DNA from: JAHJCL01 sp964504075
Lineage (GTDB): Bacteria > Patescibacteriota > Minisyncoccia > Minisyncoccales > DG-74-3
DNA length: 33,865 bases
Assembly: GCA_964504075.1 (NCBI GenBank)
Contig: CAZDCT010000003.1
Coordinates: 1-33,865, forward strand
Reading direction: 5' to 3'
Shown: piece by piece, positions 6,572 to 15,095 of the stretch
How the letters are laid out: the number at the start of each line of letters is the position of its first letter
Position numbering within the stretch: the stretch's first letter is position 1
The notes under the pieces: generated by a model
Database searches by the model: none
Told to the model about the DNA's origin: nothing
What the model saw: only the letters and a program-made list of their open reading frames with translations
Made by a program: the position numbers and the translations under genes

Positions 6572-7777
6572 CTAAAAAGACATCATTTTATAAAGTGGCA
6601 TTAAAACTGCGAACATTAAGCCTCCAACAACTACTCCCAAGAACATAATCAAAGCAGGCTCTAAAACAGCTAACAAGGTTTCTATCGTTCTTTCGGTTTC
6701 TTTTTGATAAAAATCCACTACATCCATTAAAGATTTGTCTAAGGTTCCTGTTTTCTCACCCACTGTTGTCATTTGACAAAACATGGGCGGAAAAATCTCA
6801 GGAGCCGATTTAAGAGCAGAAGAAACAGTTTCACCTTTCCTAACCCTGTCTCTGGCCTCTAAGATAACTTCTTTGTAAGCAGAGTTTCCAACAATGTCAG
6901 CTGTAATTTCTAGGGCCGTAGCAATTGGTAAACCACCTGAAATTAGAGTAGAAAGATTTTCAGCAAAACGAGAAAGATACATCATTTTTAAAAAAGAGCC
7001 GAGGCTGGGTATTTTAAGAAATAATTTATCAAATTGTTTCTTGCCTTCTTTGCTATAATAATAGCGAATAACATAAACTATGCCTCCTATTCCAATTAAA
7101 GCAATAAGCCAAAACCATTTTTTCAAAAAATCGGTTGAACCAATAACTACTGTAGTAATAAACGGCATCTCTTGACCAGTTTCTTGTAAAACCTTGGTTA
7201 AATTAGGAATTATAAAGAATACCATTAAAAAAAGCACAGCAATGGAAAAAAACAAAATCAAAAGAGGATAAACCATTGCTCCTTTTATCTTGCTCATTAA
7301 GTGATATTCTCTTTCTACGTGTTCAGCCAAATAATCTAAGGATTCAGAAAGTTTTCCCGAAGCTTCTCCTGCTTTTACCATTGAAATATAAAAAGAGGAA
7401 AAAACCTTGGGATGTTGAGATAAAGCATCAGAAAAACTGGTTCCACCACGCACTTCTTCAGACAGTTTTACAATTTTTTCCTTAAAATTAGCGTTTTGGG
7501 TCTGAACAGCCAAAACCTCAAGCGCCTCAACTAGAGGCACCTTTGATTTAAACATTATTGAGAGTTGTCTTGAAAACAAAACAATATCTTTTTGGGATAT
7601 GCTTTCAAATATAGTAATTCTCTTGAAATAAGCCGGACCTCCACCAATTTCTTCAAGAAGGGTTATATATAACCCTTGTTTCTGTAAAAGAACAATAGCT
7701 GCATCTCTAGAAGAGGCTTCTACTGTTCCTGTTTGGATTTGGCCCTCCTTGTTTCGGGTTTGGTAATTAAATTGCAT
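6572..7777 (-). CDS. pilC: Type IV pilus inner-membrane platform protein
   Basis: A 401-residue GspF/PilC protein with two T2SSF domains. The first holds FSRQLSIMFKSKVPLVEALE and MVKAGEASGKLSESLDYLAEHVERE, the second LSRFAENLSTLISGGLPIATALEI and MTTVGEKTGTLDKSLMDVVDFYQKE. Each is followed by membrane helices (about 168-192, 220-240 and 372-396). It forms the rotor platform on which PilB and PilT act to add or remove pilins. Its ATG is 7 nt downstream of the pilT stop. Confidence 0.96.
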   Translation of the reverse strand: MQFNYQTRNKEGQIQTGTVEASSRDAAIVLLQKQGLYITLLEEIGGGPAYFKRITIFESISQKDIVLFSRQLSIMFKSKVPLVEALEVLAVQTQNANFKEKIVKLSEEVRGGTSFSDALSQHPKVFSSFYISMVKAGEASGKLSESLDYLAEHVEREYHLMSKIKGAMVYPLLILFFSIAVLFLMVFFIIPNLTKVLQETGQEMPFITTVVIGSTDFLKKWFWLIALIGIGGIVYVIRYYYSKEGKKQFDKLFLKIPSLGSFLKMMYLSRFAENLSTLISGGLPIATALEITADIVGNSAYKEVILEARDRVRKGETVSSALKSAPEIFPPMFCQMTTVGEKTGTLDKSLMDVVDFYQKETERTIETLLAVLEPALIMFLGVVVGGLMFAVLMPLYKMMSF

Positions 7778-7784
7778 GAAATTA

Positions 7785-8852
7785 CTATCTGATAAGCGTT
7801 TTGAGTTCAGTTGGGCTCAGAGAATAATTTAAGGCATTTTCAGGAGAAATCTCTCTTTGTTTTACTAAAGCAGCTAAAGATCTGTTTAAAGAAATCATTC
7901 CTTTTTCGGCCGAAGTTTGAATAACTAATGGCAATTCATGAATCTTATTCTCTCTAATTAAATTTGCTACAGCGGGCGTACACATCATTATTTCAGTAGC
8001 TGGTATTAATCCTCCCTTAATCCTGGGAATTAATCTCTGAGAAACTACTCCTAACAAAGAACCTGAAAGTTGGGCTCTAACTTGCTGTTGTTGTTCGGGC
8101 GGGAAAGTATCAACAATTCTGTGAATAGTTTGAGCAGCTGAATTAGTATGAAGGGTGGCAAAAACTAAATGGCCTGTTTCAGCTGCTGTAATAGCTGTTG
8201 CCATAGTTTCTGAGTCTCTCAGTTCTCCAACCATAATCACGTCTGGATCTTGACGAAAAGTGGAACGAAGAGCTGCAGCAAAAGAAAAAGTATCTCTGTT
8301 CACTTCTCTTTGGTCAACAATTGATCTATCATCTTTAAAAATATACTCAATCGGGTCTTCAATCGTAATAATATGAACTGCTTTAGTGTGATTTATTTCA
8401 TTGATCAAAGAAGCCAAAGTTGTTGATTTACCGTGAGAAGATGGACCAGTTATTAAAACAAAGCCCTGAGATACCTTAGTAAATTCATATAAGCTCTGAG
8501 GAAGGTTTAACTCTTCAATCGTAGGAATTTTATATGGAATCAAACGCAAGACACAAGAAACATTTTCTCTTTGAAAGAAAACGTTAACTCGAAAACGCGC
8601 CTTGTCTTTAAAGTGGTATGAAAAATCAATTTCTTTTCTCTCTAAGAATTTCTCAAACTCTTCTGCAGACATCATGCTTTGAGCTAAATCTTTAGTGTCT
8701 TTTGCAGAAAGTTTTTTCTTCTTTAAAAGAGGCACCAATCTTCCAGACACCCTAAGTGTTGGGGGCCGACCAGCAGAAACATGAAGATCAGATGCTTGTT
8801 GCCTAATCATTATTTCAAGAAGTTCTTCTAATTTTTTAGTGTAATTGTTCAT
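7785..8852 (-). CDS. pilT: Pilus retraction ATPase
   Basis: A 355-residue PilT/VirB11-type ATPase. Walker A is GPSSHGKS (136-143), still G-x4-GK-S although the usual GPTGSGKS is altered; the Asp box is IEDPIEY, Walker B DPDVIMVGELRD, and the His box ETGHLVFATLHTN. The ending lacks the PilB cysteine cluster, supporting PilT. Retraction pulls pili and bound DNA toward the cell. Its start lies one base after the pilB stop, so the two motors are probably made together. The N-terminus SDLHVSAGRPPTLRVSGRL is the normal PilT PAS-like start. Confidence 0.95.
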   Translation of the reverse strand: MNNYTKKLEELLEIMIRQQASDLHVSAGRPPTLRVSGRLVPLLKKKKLSAKDTKDLAQSMMSAEEFEKFLERKEIDFSYHFKDKARFRVNVFFQRENVSCVLRLIPYKIPTIEELNLPQSLYEFTKVSQGFVLITGPSSHGKSTTLASLINEINHTKAVHIITIEDPIEYIFKDDRSIVDQREVNRDTFSFAAALRSTFRQDPDVIMVGELRDSETMATAITAAETGHLVFATLHTNSAAQTIHRIVDTFPPEQQQQVRAQLSGSLLGVVSQRLIPRIKGGLIPATEIMMCTPAVANLIRENKIHELPLVIQTSAEKGMISLNRSLAALVKQREISPENALNYSLSPTELKTLIR

Positions 8853-8853
8853 A

Positions 8854-10581
8854 TTAAACTTGTTTAGTTGCTCTAATTATTTCTTCTATGGTTGTAACAC
8901 CATTTAAGACCTTTAATACGCCATCCTGCCTCATACTAATCATTCCCTGGCGTTTTGCTTCTTTTAAAATTTCCTCTTCTGAGGGCTGTTTTGCAATAAT
9001 ATCAACAAGTTGATTGGTCATTGATAAAATCTCAAATAAACCAATTCTTCCTGAAAATCCCGAGTTGTTGCATTTTTTACAACCCTTAGCTTCCCAAATT
9101 TTTAAGGGTGTTTTTATCTTAACATCTTTTTTTATTTGTGGAGGTAGGTTCTTAATTTCTCTTAAAATAAGCTCCTTAACTTCCTTAGATGGTTTGATTT
9201 CTTTTTTGCACGAATCACAGAGTCGCCTGACCAATCTCTGCGCAATAGCAATGCTTAAGCAAGGAGATATCAAATAGGACTCAACCCCCATATCAATCAG
9301 TCTTGGCACCACACCTATAGCATTGTTGGTATGTAATGTAGATAAAACAATATGTCCGGTCAAAGCAGAATGAATAACAAGAGAAGCTGTTTCTGAGTCG
9401 CGCACCTCACCAACCATAATAATATCAGGATCCTGTCTTAAAACATGCCTTAAACCCTGGGCAAAATCATAGCCAATTTGAGGCCTTACCTGAGATTGAT
9501 TAACGCCCTCTATAAAATATTCTGCTGGATCTTCTAAACTAACAATATTTACTCCCTCTTTATTCAAAAGATTAAGAATAGCGTAGAGGGTAGTACTTTT
9601 ACCAGAACCAGTAGGACCAGTAACTAAAACTAAACCATAGGGCCTTTTAATTGCTTCTTTAAGGACTTTAATATTTCTTTTTGCCAGACCAAGCTCTTCA
9701 AAACTTTTTAAGCCAGCTGAGGGGTCTAAAACTCTAATAGCAACCTTTTCTCCTAAGGTGGTTGGAAAGGTAGAAACCCGAAAGTCAATCTGCTCACCAT
9801 CAATAACAGTAGAAAATCTTCCGTCCTGAGGAATTCTTGATTCATCAATCCTGATATTAGAAAGAATTTTAATCCTGGCTACCACAGCCGGATGGATTTT
9901 TAAAGGCAATAAGATTGAGGAGTGTAATTCTCCTAACAATCTAAATCTAATTCTCAATTCCTTTTTGGTTGGTTCAATATGAATATCAGACGCTTTTCCC
10001 TCTACTGCATATCTTAAAATCACAGCTACAACTTTAGTAATTGGAGCTGCCTCGGCTAATCTTGCAAACTCGGCTGGTGTTTTAAATTTTTTCTCTTCTG
10101 CTTCTGTTTTTAATTCTGTTTTCAGTTCTTCTAAGGCCTTACCAACCTCTTTTTTCAAGCCTCGATATTGTTTTAAAATTTTAGTAAAAGTAGTTGGAGT
10201 AATCAGAAAAACCTTATAGGTAAATCTGCCCTGACGAGCCAAAAATTTTAAAGCTTCCTGAGCTTTTAAATCTTCAGGATAAACCATTCCTATTTCTACT
10301 GAATTATTCTTTTTAGCAAAGGGAATCATTAAATAATACTTAGCTGTTTCTTCTGAAACTAATGCCAGAGCTTCTAGGGAAACATTATCAATAACAACCT
10401 TTTTCAAAGGAATATTCAGACTTTCTGATTTTAAAGAAAATAGAACTGATTCTTCAACAATACCTTTTTCCAAAAGAACTTGTTCGATTCTTTTTCCAGT
10501 CTTTTTAATCTCAAGCTCTAAAGAAGCTACTTGTTCTTTTTTAATAAGTCCCTTATTAAACAATTCTTTGATCAATGACAT
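8854..10581 (-). CDS. pilB: Pilus assembly ATPase
   Basis: A 575-residue GspE/PilB extension ATPase. It has an N-terminal MshEN-type domain (about 1-140), then the ASDIHIEPTKKELRIRFRLLG segment that marks the N2 domain, Walker A GPTGSGKST (322-330), Asp box LEDPAEYF, Walker B DPDIIMVGEVRD and His box TGHIVLSTLHTN. A zinc-binding set follows (LCDSCKKEI, CKKCNNSGFSGR) that separates PilB from PilT. It powers pilin addition through PilC. The order pilB-pilT-pilC behind pilMNO is the usual one. Confidence 0.96.
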   Translation of the reverse strand: MSLIKELFNKGLIKKEQVASLELEIKKTGKRIEQVLLEKGIVEESVLFSLKSESLNIPLKKVVIDNVSLEALALVSEETAKYYLMIPFAKKNNSVEIGMVYPEDLKAQEALKFLARQGRFTYKVFLITPTTFTKILKQYRGLKKEVGKALEELKTELKTEAEEKKFKTPAEFARLAEAAPITKVVAVILRYAVEGKASDIHIEPTKKELRIRFRLLGELHSSILLPLKIHPAVVARIKILSNIRIDESRIPQDGRFSTVIDGEQIDFRVSTFPTTLGEKVAIRVLDPSAGLKSFEELGLAKRNIKVLKEAIKRPYGLVLVTGPTGSGKSTTLYAILNLLNKEGVNIVSLEDPAEYFIEGVNQSQVRPQIGYDFAQGLRHVLRQDPDIIMVGEVRDSETASLVIHSALTGHIVLSTLHTNNAIGVVPRLIDMGVESYLISPCLSIAIAQRLVRRLCDSCKKEIKPSKEVKELILREIKNLPPQIKKDVKIKTPLKIWEAKGCKKCNNSGFSGRIGLFEILSMTNQLVDIIAKQPSEEEILKEAKRQGMISMRQDGVLKVLNGVTTIEEIIRATKQV

Positions 10582-10597
10582 ATAATATTATAATAAA

Positions 10598-10891
10598 TTA
10601 TTCTTCAATTAATGGACTAAGGGGAAGAAAAGGATTTTCTCTTCCAACTTGTTCTTCAAAAGCAGGTGTTTCTTCAAAAGATTCAAAATCTTCGGGAACA
10701 AAATTTTGTAAAAACTGAAAGTTTATATTAACTCCCCTAAACATCTCAGAATTAATTTCTTCAAAAACAACCTCCTCTTCTTTTTTTAAAAATCCCCACC
10801 ACATAACAAAAGAGGTGATTATTATCACAAATATTAAAATTGGTAATAATTGCTGCTGTTTTTTCTTTTGTTCTAAAAAAGTAATTGCCAT
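10598..10891 (-). CDS. 97-aa membrane-anchored protein with a PilP-like GRENPF motif
   Basis: Not assigned to a family with certainty. It has a basic start, one membrane helix (about residues 15-33), then a short acidic segment ending VGRENPFLPLSPLIEE. In PilP and GspC a conserved R-D/N-P-F motif follows the membrane anchor and linker, and pilP stands between pilO and the secretin in many pilus operons. Here the protein lies between pilO and pilB, and there is no room for the PilP beta domain. A reduced PilP analogue in a cell without a typical outer membrane is an inference from position and motif. Confidence 0.5.
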   Translation of the reverse strand: MAITFLEQKKKQQQLLPILIFVIIITSFVMWWGFLKKEEEVVFEEINSEMFRGVNINFQFLQNFVPEDFESFEETPAFEEQVGRENPFLPLSPLIEE

Positions 10892-10896
10892 TTTTT

Positions 10897-11406
10897 TTAG
10901 TAGGAATATGCTTTTATTGTCAAAACAAAATCAAAGATTTCTTCTTTTTCAGGTGTTGAAAAAGAAAATGATTCTATTTCAATCATTCGAGCTGATTTTT
11001 CTAAAACCGAGATAAAGTTTTTAAAACTGGAATAAGATCCAATTGCTTTTAAATCAACTTTTATATCTTGAATTCCTTCAAGATTAGTAACACAAGAAGA
11101 ATCCATATCTTTTATAATCAAGCCGTTCTGAGATGCAGTTTTTTGGAGAAGATCAAAAAGACTAGGCAAAGAAAGAGTTGTTGGCAAAGCAGTATTAATA
11201 ACTAAAAGTTTTTCTTCATATTTCTTGAGTTGTTCTGAGTTTTCAGAAAGATTGGACAAATATTCTTGTTTTGATTGAAGTTGATTTTCTTTTGCCTCAA
11301 CTTGTTTTTCAAGAACAACAAAATCTTGATACTTTGGATACAGTAAAAACACACCCAAAACAATTGTTAACAGGAAACAAATTATAATAATTGTTAAGCG
11401 CTTCAT
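10897..11406 (-). CDS. pilO: PilO-like pilus assembly protein
   Basis: A 169-residue protein with one N-terminal helix (about 5-24), a coiled coil (25-75, rich in Glu, Gln and Lys) and a small alpha/beta domain containing LPSLFDLLQKTASQNGL and LKAIGSYSSFKNFISVLEKS, which fits the PilO ferredoxin-like fold. PilO pairs with PilN on the outer face of the membrane to align the machine. The ATG overlaps the pilN stop by 4 nt. Identification rests on order and on the Y-x-x-F-x-x-F-I-x-x-L-E-K pattern. Confidence 0.8.
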   Translation of the reverse strand: MKRLTIIIICFLLTIVLGVFLLYPKYQDFVVLEKQVEAKENQLQSKQEYLSNLSENSEQLKKYEEKLLVINTALPTTLSLPSLFDLLQKTASQNGLIIKDMDSSCVTNLEGIQDIKVDLKAIGSYSSFKNFISVLEKSARMIEIESFSFSTPEKEEIFDFVLTIKAYSY

Positions 11407-11933
11407 TTTTTTACAATAATAGGATTAAAGATAATATCAAAAGTAAAATTAACCAAACCCTCCTTTCCAATAGAAAGCTTGGTTAAGATTGTTTCTTTAA
11501 TCAATTCTTCTTGTTGAAAAATTAAAAGTTGTTGGTCAAGTATTAAAAAAGTATCTGTTTTTCCAGAAACAATTAATTTATGATTTGTCATATCTAAATT
11601 AATTTTTGAAAACCAAACATTTGGATGACAAAGACTTTCAAAAAAATGAAAAAACTTTGAAGCATAAGTATGTTGACCAATTAAGGTTGAAAAATCTTCC
11701 ACTTTTCTCTGATAGCCAAAAACTTCTTCTTCTAAAATAGTTTCTTCTTCGGTTTTCTCTCGAGCCAAAGTTTCCTCCAAACCTTGAAGGGCTAGTTCTG
11801 ATTTTTTTACAAAATAACCTAAAATAAAATAAGCGCCAATAGAAAGCAATAAAAGGCCAATAGCAAAATAGAACAAAATGTTTTGCAATGGAGGTGCTTT
11901 TCTGGCTGGTTTTGGTATTATCTCTATTGCCAT
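11403..11933 (-). CDS. pilN: PilN-like pilus assembly protein
   Basis: A 176-residue bitopic protein: short cytoplasmic start (MAIEIIPKP, the segment that would bind PilM), a helix at about 19-43, a coiled region (48-80) and an alpha/beta domain with FFESLCHPNVWFSKINLDM. The start is shorter than the classic PilN INLLPWR motif, which is replaced by IEIIPKPARK. It is 5 nt downstream of pilM and overlaps pilO. Sequence similarity to well-known PilN is weak, so the call leans on gene order. Confidence 0.75.
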   Translation of the reverse strand: MAIEIIPKPARKAPPLQNILFYFAIGLLLLSIGAYFILGYFVKKSELALQGLEETLAREKTEEETILEEEVFGYQRKVEDFSTLIGQHTYASKFFHFFESLCHPNVWFSKINLDMTNHKLIVSGKTDTFLILDQQLLIFQQEELIKETILTKLSIGKEGLVNFTFDIIFNPIIVKK

Positions 11934-11938
11934 AAACT

Positions 11939-13075
11939 TTATTCAAGGCCTCTCAATGCTATGCCAATTGCAATAGCATAAGAAGGACCCATTTTTCTCA
12001 ATTTTTTTTCTAAAATCGGAGGGTAAAAAATATCAGAAAAAGGATTAGCAATTTCAATTTCTTTTTTAAAATAATCTTGACAATAATCTTTTAGCCCAGG
12101 AAGCAAAGCTGAAGCGCCAGATAAAATGATTTTTTTAATCTCTTTTCTTTGGCTTTCATAAAAACTCTTACAAATCTTGTCTATCTCTCTTAAAATTACA
12201 TCAACTAATGGAAGTAAAATCTCTCTAGTTTGCTTTTCTTGACCTGTTCCTAATGCTTGACCTGACAAAAGGCCATATTTTTTTTTTAATTTTTCAGCTG
12301 TCTGATAATCAATATCCAAGCTTTTAGATACAACTTCGGTTAATTCATTTCCAGAAAGATCAAAACTATGAGAACTTTTCAAGATTTTATCATCAATAAT
12401 AGTACAGGTTGATGTCTGTGCCCCAATATCAATCAAAGCAATTGGTTCTGTTTGTTCTTTGGGCACAGAAGAGCGTAAAAGTCCAAAAACTTCAGCTTCT
12501 AAGGCAAAAAGTTCTAATCCAGACATTTTAGCAATATCTTTGTACTGATTAATAGTCTCATTAGGAACAGCTACCAAAAGAATACTATATTCTGTCTGCT
12601 TTTTTTGTGGAATACGTCCATTGATTATTTGCCAGTCCAAAGTTACTTCTCTTAATGGCATTGGAACGTGACGCTTAGCTTCATAAGCAATAGCTTGGGG
12701 CAATTCCTCTTGAGTCATGATTGGTAATTCAAAGTTGGTAAAAAAACTGGAAAAATCAGGGATTGAGAAAATGGCCCGACGAGTAACAATTTTGGTTTCC
12801 TCTAATATTGCTCTTATGCCCCGAGCAATATTTTGATTAGAAAGCAAAAGAGTGCTTTTATCAAAAGTTCGAAATGGCTCTTTATAAAGGGCTTTAGCTG
12901 TTATTTCTCCATAATTCTCTAGTTTTTTTCTCTCCCTAAGACGAGATAATTCAACTATTTTAACAGAAGAAGTGCCAACATCTATGCCCAAACATTTTTT
13001 TGAAATTACCTTAAAGGGTGACAAATTAGCAAGCTTGTCTTTTATCCTTAAAAAAGGTTTTAAATTTACTTTCAT
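11939..13075 (-). CDS. pilM: Actin-like pilus assembly protein
   Basis: A 378-residue PilM with the actin-type ATP-binding elements LGIDVGTSSVKIVEL (29-43), a phosphate-2 motif region ALIDIGAQTSTCTII and an adenosine motif KIILSGASALLPGL. PilM forms a cytoplasmic ring that binds the PilN N-terminus. It is the first gene of the pilus operon. The best promoter match (ATGACA-17-TATAAT) puts the transcript start only about 7 nt before the ATG, so translation may be nearly leaderless. Confidence 0.93.
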   Translation of the reverse strand: MKVNLKPFLRIKDKLANLSPFKVISKKCLGIDVGTSSVKIVELSRLRERKKLENYGEITAKALYKEPFRTFDKSTLLLSNQNIARGIRAILEETKIVTRRAIFSIPDFSSFFTNFELPIMTQEELPQAIAYEAKRHVPMPLREVTLDWQIINGRIPQKKQTEYSILLVAVPNETINQYKDIAKMSGLELFALEAEVFGLLRSSVPKEQTEPIALIDIGAQTSTCTIIDDKILKSSHSFDLSGNELTEVVSKSLDIDYQTAEKLKKKYGLLSGQALGTGQEKQTREILLPLVDVILREIDKICKSFYESQRKEIKKIILSGASALLPGLKDYCQDYFKKEIEIANPFSDIFYPPILEKKLRKMGPSYAIAIGIALRGLE

Positions 13076-13117
13076 TTTTTAATCTAATATTATACCATTT
13101 TAAAAAGGGAGTGTCAT
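13065..13117. promoter_or_regulatory. Overlapping divergent promoters of pilM and comF
   Basis: Plus strand, toward comF: TTTACT (13065-13070), 17 nt, TATTAT (13088-13093). Minus strand, toward pilM: ATGACA (13117-13112), 17 nt, TATAAT (13094-13089). The two -10 boxes cover the same bases, so polymerase could open only one direction at a time. comF has a GGGAG ribosome site (13107-13111); pilM has none. Confidence 0.5.
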
Positions 13118-13118
13118 T

Positions 13119-13766
13119 ATGGCAAAAAACTTTTTACTCAATCTTTTATTCCCCAAATTCTGTTTTAACTGTCAAAAGGAAGGAACCTATCTTTGCTTAG
13201 ATTGCGAAGCTGTTCTTGATATTAATAGATTTCATAAACCATTTTCAGACCAACATTTAAACGATCTTTACTGGGCAGTTGATTATCAAAAACCCTTAAT
13301 CAGGAAATTAATTCATAGCTTTAAACATAAGCCTTTTATCAAGGAGCTGTCTAAATCTCTTTCTTTATTAATAATAAATCATTTCCAATTGATTGAAAAG
13401 AAACCAGATTTTTCTGACTTTGTCTTAATCCCAGTCCCTCTTGATCAAAAAACATTAAGAAGGCGTGGTTTTAATCAAGCCCAAGAATTAAGCCAACAGC
13501 TTTCGCTCACTTGGAACATTCCCTCTTTAAATGATTATCTAATAAAAATTAAAAAGACTTTTCTTCAGAGTCAACTTGCTAAACAAGAAAGGCTTGGAAA
13601 TATTAGAAATGCCTTTTTAGTTAAAAACCAAGAAAAAATCAAAAATAAAAAGATTTTATTGGTTGATGATATTTTTGCAACAGGAGCTACCATGAAAGAG
13701 TGTGCTTACATTTTGAAAAAAGCTGGTGCTCAACAAGTAATTGGTCTTGTTATAGCTCGTGATTAA
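13119..13766 (+). CDS. comF: ComF-family phosphoribosyltransferase-like competence protein
   Basis: A 215-residue ComF. The N-terminus has a zinc-ribbon (Cys15, Cys18, Cys26, Cys29), then RKLIHSFKHK, the PVPL and RRRGFNQAQELSQQL motifs, and a PRPP loop ILLVDDIFATGATMKE near residues 180-195. ComF is needed for natural transformation in several bacteria, where it may help single-stranded DNA entering the cytoplasm. It lies head-to-head with the pilus operon across 43 nt, supporting a shared role in DNA uptake. A ribosome site GGGAG precedes the ATG, one of the few clear ones here. Confidence 0.93.
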   Translation: MAKNFLLNLLFPKFCFNCQKEGTYLCLDCEAVLDINRFHKPFSDQHLNDLYWAVDYQKPLIRKLIHSFKHKPFIKELSKSLSLLIINHFQLIEKKPDFSDFVLIPVPLDQKTLRRRGFNQAQELSQQLSLTWNIPSLNDYLIKIKKTFLQSQLAKQERLGNIRNAFLVKNQEKIKNKKILLVDDIFATGATMKECAYILKKAGAQQVIGLVIARD

Positions 13767-13783
13767 CTCTATTTGAATAAACT

Positions 13784-13811
13784 AAAAACCGGTTTTGACC
13801 GGTTTTTTTTT
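13784..13811. terminator. Intrinsic terminator after comF, usable from both sides
   Basis: AACCGGT-tttg-ACCGGTT (13787-13804) is a 7-bp stem followed by a T run to 13811. The A run on the left (13784-13788) gives a U tract for the opposite strand, so it may also end the tRNA-Ser transcript coming from the right. Confidence 0.8.
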
Positions 13812-13812
13812 G

Positions 13813-13897
13813 CGGTGGGTGCAGGACTCGAACCTGCAAGCCCCTTACGGGGCGCCACTTTTCAAGAGTGGTTCCTTGCCATTCGGAGCAACCCACC
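13813..13897 (-). tRNA. tRNA-Ser (anticodon UGA)
   Basis: Acceptor GGTGGGT/ACCCACC with discriminator G, anticodon stem CCACT/AGTGG and loop CTTGAAA (anticodon UGA, reads UCA), a long variable arm GCCCC-GTAA-GGGGC typical of serine tRNA, and T arm GCAGG-TTCGAGT-CCTGC. CCA is not fully encoded. It follows tRNA-Ser(GCU) after 13 nt, probably as one transcript. Confidence 0.95.
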
Positions 13898-13910
13898 TTG
13901 GTTAATTCAG

Positions 13911-13995
13911 CGGAGAGGGTGGGATTCGAACCCACAAGACTCATAAAAGAGTCACACCTTAGCAGGGTATTGCACTACCATTATGCGACCTCTCC
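13911..13995 (-). tRNA. tRNA-Ser (anticodon GCU)
   Basis: Acceptor GGAGAGG/CCTCTCC, discriminator G, D arm GCA-TAATGGTAG-TGC, anticodon stem ATACC/GGTGT with loop CTGCTAA (anticodon GCU, reads AGC/AGU), variable arm GACTC-TTTTAT-GAGTC, T arm GTGGG-TTCGAAT-CCCAC. First gene of a two-tRNA serine unit. Confidence 0.95.
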
Positions 13996-14010
13996 TTAAT
14001 TTATGCTATA

Positions 14011-14039
14011 AATATACTCTATTTTTTATATCTTTTCAA
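14011..14039 (-). promoter_or_regulatory. Candidate promoter of the tRNA-Ser pair
   Basis: Minus strand TTGAAA (14039-14034), 17 nt, TATATT (14016-14011), start near 14004, about 9 nt before tRNA-Ser(GCU). It overlaps the last codons of the endonuclease gene. Confidence 0.5.
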
Positions 14040-14999
14040 ATGTTTTGAGTTATGAAAACCAATTAATTGAAAATATGTCTGCATGTCTTTTATGCTATCA
14101 AGACGTACGTCTCTTTTTTGAGCCAATCTCGGATTTAATCCATTCTCTTTTAAAATATTAAATACAGACTGACGAAGTGGTTCAGAATAACTTGTAAAAG
14201 CAAGTTTTTTGTATTTGTACCATTTTCCGTTTACTTTATAGCGATGAGTAAAAACAGAGCCATCAGTATCTACAAGACCACGCACACAAGCAATAGCATA
14301 TTGTTTGTTTCGTTTTATCCAATCAGGAATATCTATCTGTTGCTTAACTTTATTGCCGATCTTCAATCCTAATTCTTCTGTACAAAATTTTACTAATTCA
14401 CTTCTTGAAATAATAAAATTAATCGCGTGATACGCCTTGTAATAATATGTGCCAACCGGAACATCAAATAATTTCTTAATTAGTGCAACAACAAATTTAC
14501 CGTACTCTTTATCATCTTTACTATGAAGGGTAATAGTAATCTGTCGTTTTGTAATACCACCATCTCCCATGACAATGCCGATAAATTCAGCGAGTTGTTC
14601 CGATTTTCTTGGTTTTTTAATAGAAAGAGCGGTATTAATAATGGGATGATGTTTATATTTTCCTTTTTGTTCCCACCATTCATACCATTTCTTTTTTCTA
14701 TATTCGGGGTCGCCACCAATTCTTCCATATTTTTTATATACAGCAAATCCTCCAGCCGATGATCCATTGACCGTATACCAATAATCATCTTTTAGTTCAA
14801 TATTGGATGGGAATGAAATACCAGTTTTTTGACATAATTTGCGCAAGGCTCTATCTTGTGGTAAAAACTTTTCACGACGCCAATCTCTAATTGTCCTTTC
14901 TGAAAGACTACAAACTTCGGCTGCTTCATTTATAGATATCTTAGATAAAATCTTGTCTAAAAATTTCTTTTGTTTTCCTTTTTTAAATAAAACTCTCAT
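14019..14999 (-). CDS. Free-standing LAGLIDADG homing endonuclease-like protein
   Basis: Two LAGLIDADG helices are visible: AEFIGIVMGDGGI and ACVRGLVDTDGSV, each with its metal-binding Asp, so a single chain forms the whole two-domain nuclease. The N-terminal part has a helix-turn-helix (INEAAEVCSLSERTIRDWRR) and a segment GRIGGDPEYRKKKWYEWWE seen in archaeal and CPR endonucleases. The frame extends upstream to a TTG at 15047, but a strong promoter (TTGAAA-17-TATAAT, 15055-15027) lies inside that extension, so ATG 14999 is taken (326 aa). No host gene is split by it here: it stands between tRNA-Ser and tRNA-Arg. Cleavage specificity is unknown. Confidence 0.85.
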   Translation of the reverse strand: MRVLFKKGKQKKFLDKILSKISINEAAEVCSLSERTIRDWRREKFLPQDRALRKLCQKTGISFPSNIELKDDYWYTVNGSSAGGFAVYKKYGRIGGDPEYRKKKWYEWWEQKGKYKHHPIINTALSIKKPRKSEQLAEFIGIVMGDGGITKRQITITLHSKDDKEYGKFVVALIKKLFDVPVGTYYYKAYHAINFIISRSELVKFCTEELGLKIGNKVKQQIDIPDWIKRNKQYAIACVRGLVDTDGSVFTHRYKVNGKWYKYKKLAFTSYSEPLRQSVFNILKENGLNPRLAQKRDVRLDSIKDMQTYFQLIGFHNSKHLKRYKK

Positions 15000-15026
15000 T
15001 TTATTAATCAGCTCTACTATGTCTCC

Positions 15027-15084
15027 ATTATAAAGTATTTCAGGCAATTTTTCAATTGAAAATAAATCTATTTTATGTTAATTT
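15027..15084. promoter_or_regulatory. Back-to-back promoters for the endonuclease and tRNA-Arg
   Basis: Minus strand: TTGAAA (15055-15050), 17 nt, TATAAT (15032-15027). Plus strand: TTGAAA (15056-15061), 17 nt, TAATTT (15079-15084), starting about 5-8 nt before tRNA-Arg. The two -35 boxes touch and together make the perfect palindrome TTTTCAATTGAAAA (15049-15062). Confidence 0.5.
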
Positions 15085-15095
15085 TAAATAGAAAA

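Noticed and set aside
13750..13944. Minus-strand 64-aa frame over the tRNA-Ser genes
   Set aside because: It is a reading through two serine tRNA genes and a terminator, with no protein-like pattern.
14999..15047. TTG start extending the LAGLIDADG protein by 16 residues
   Set aside because: A TTGAAA-17-TATAAT promoter lies within this stretch, so the transcript should begin after that TTG; ATG 14999 is preferred, though the longer form cannot be excluded.
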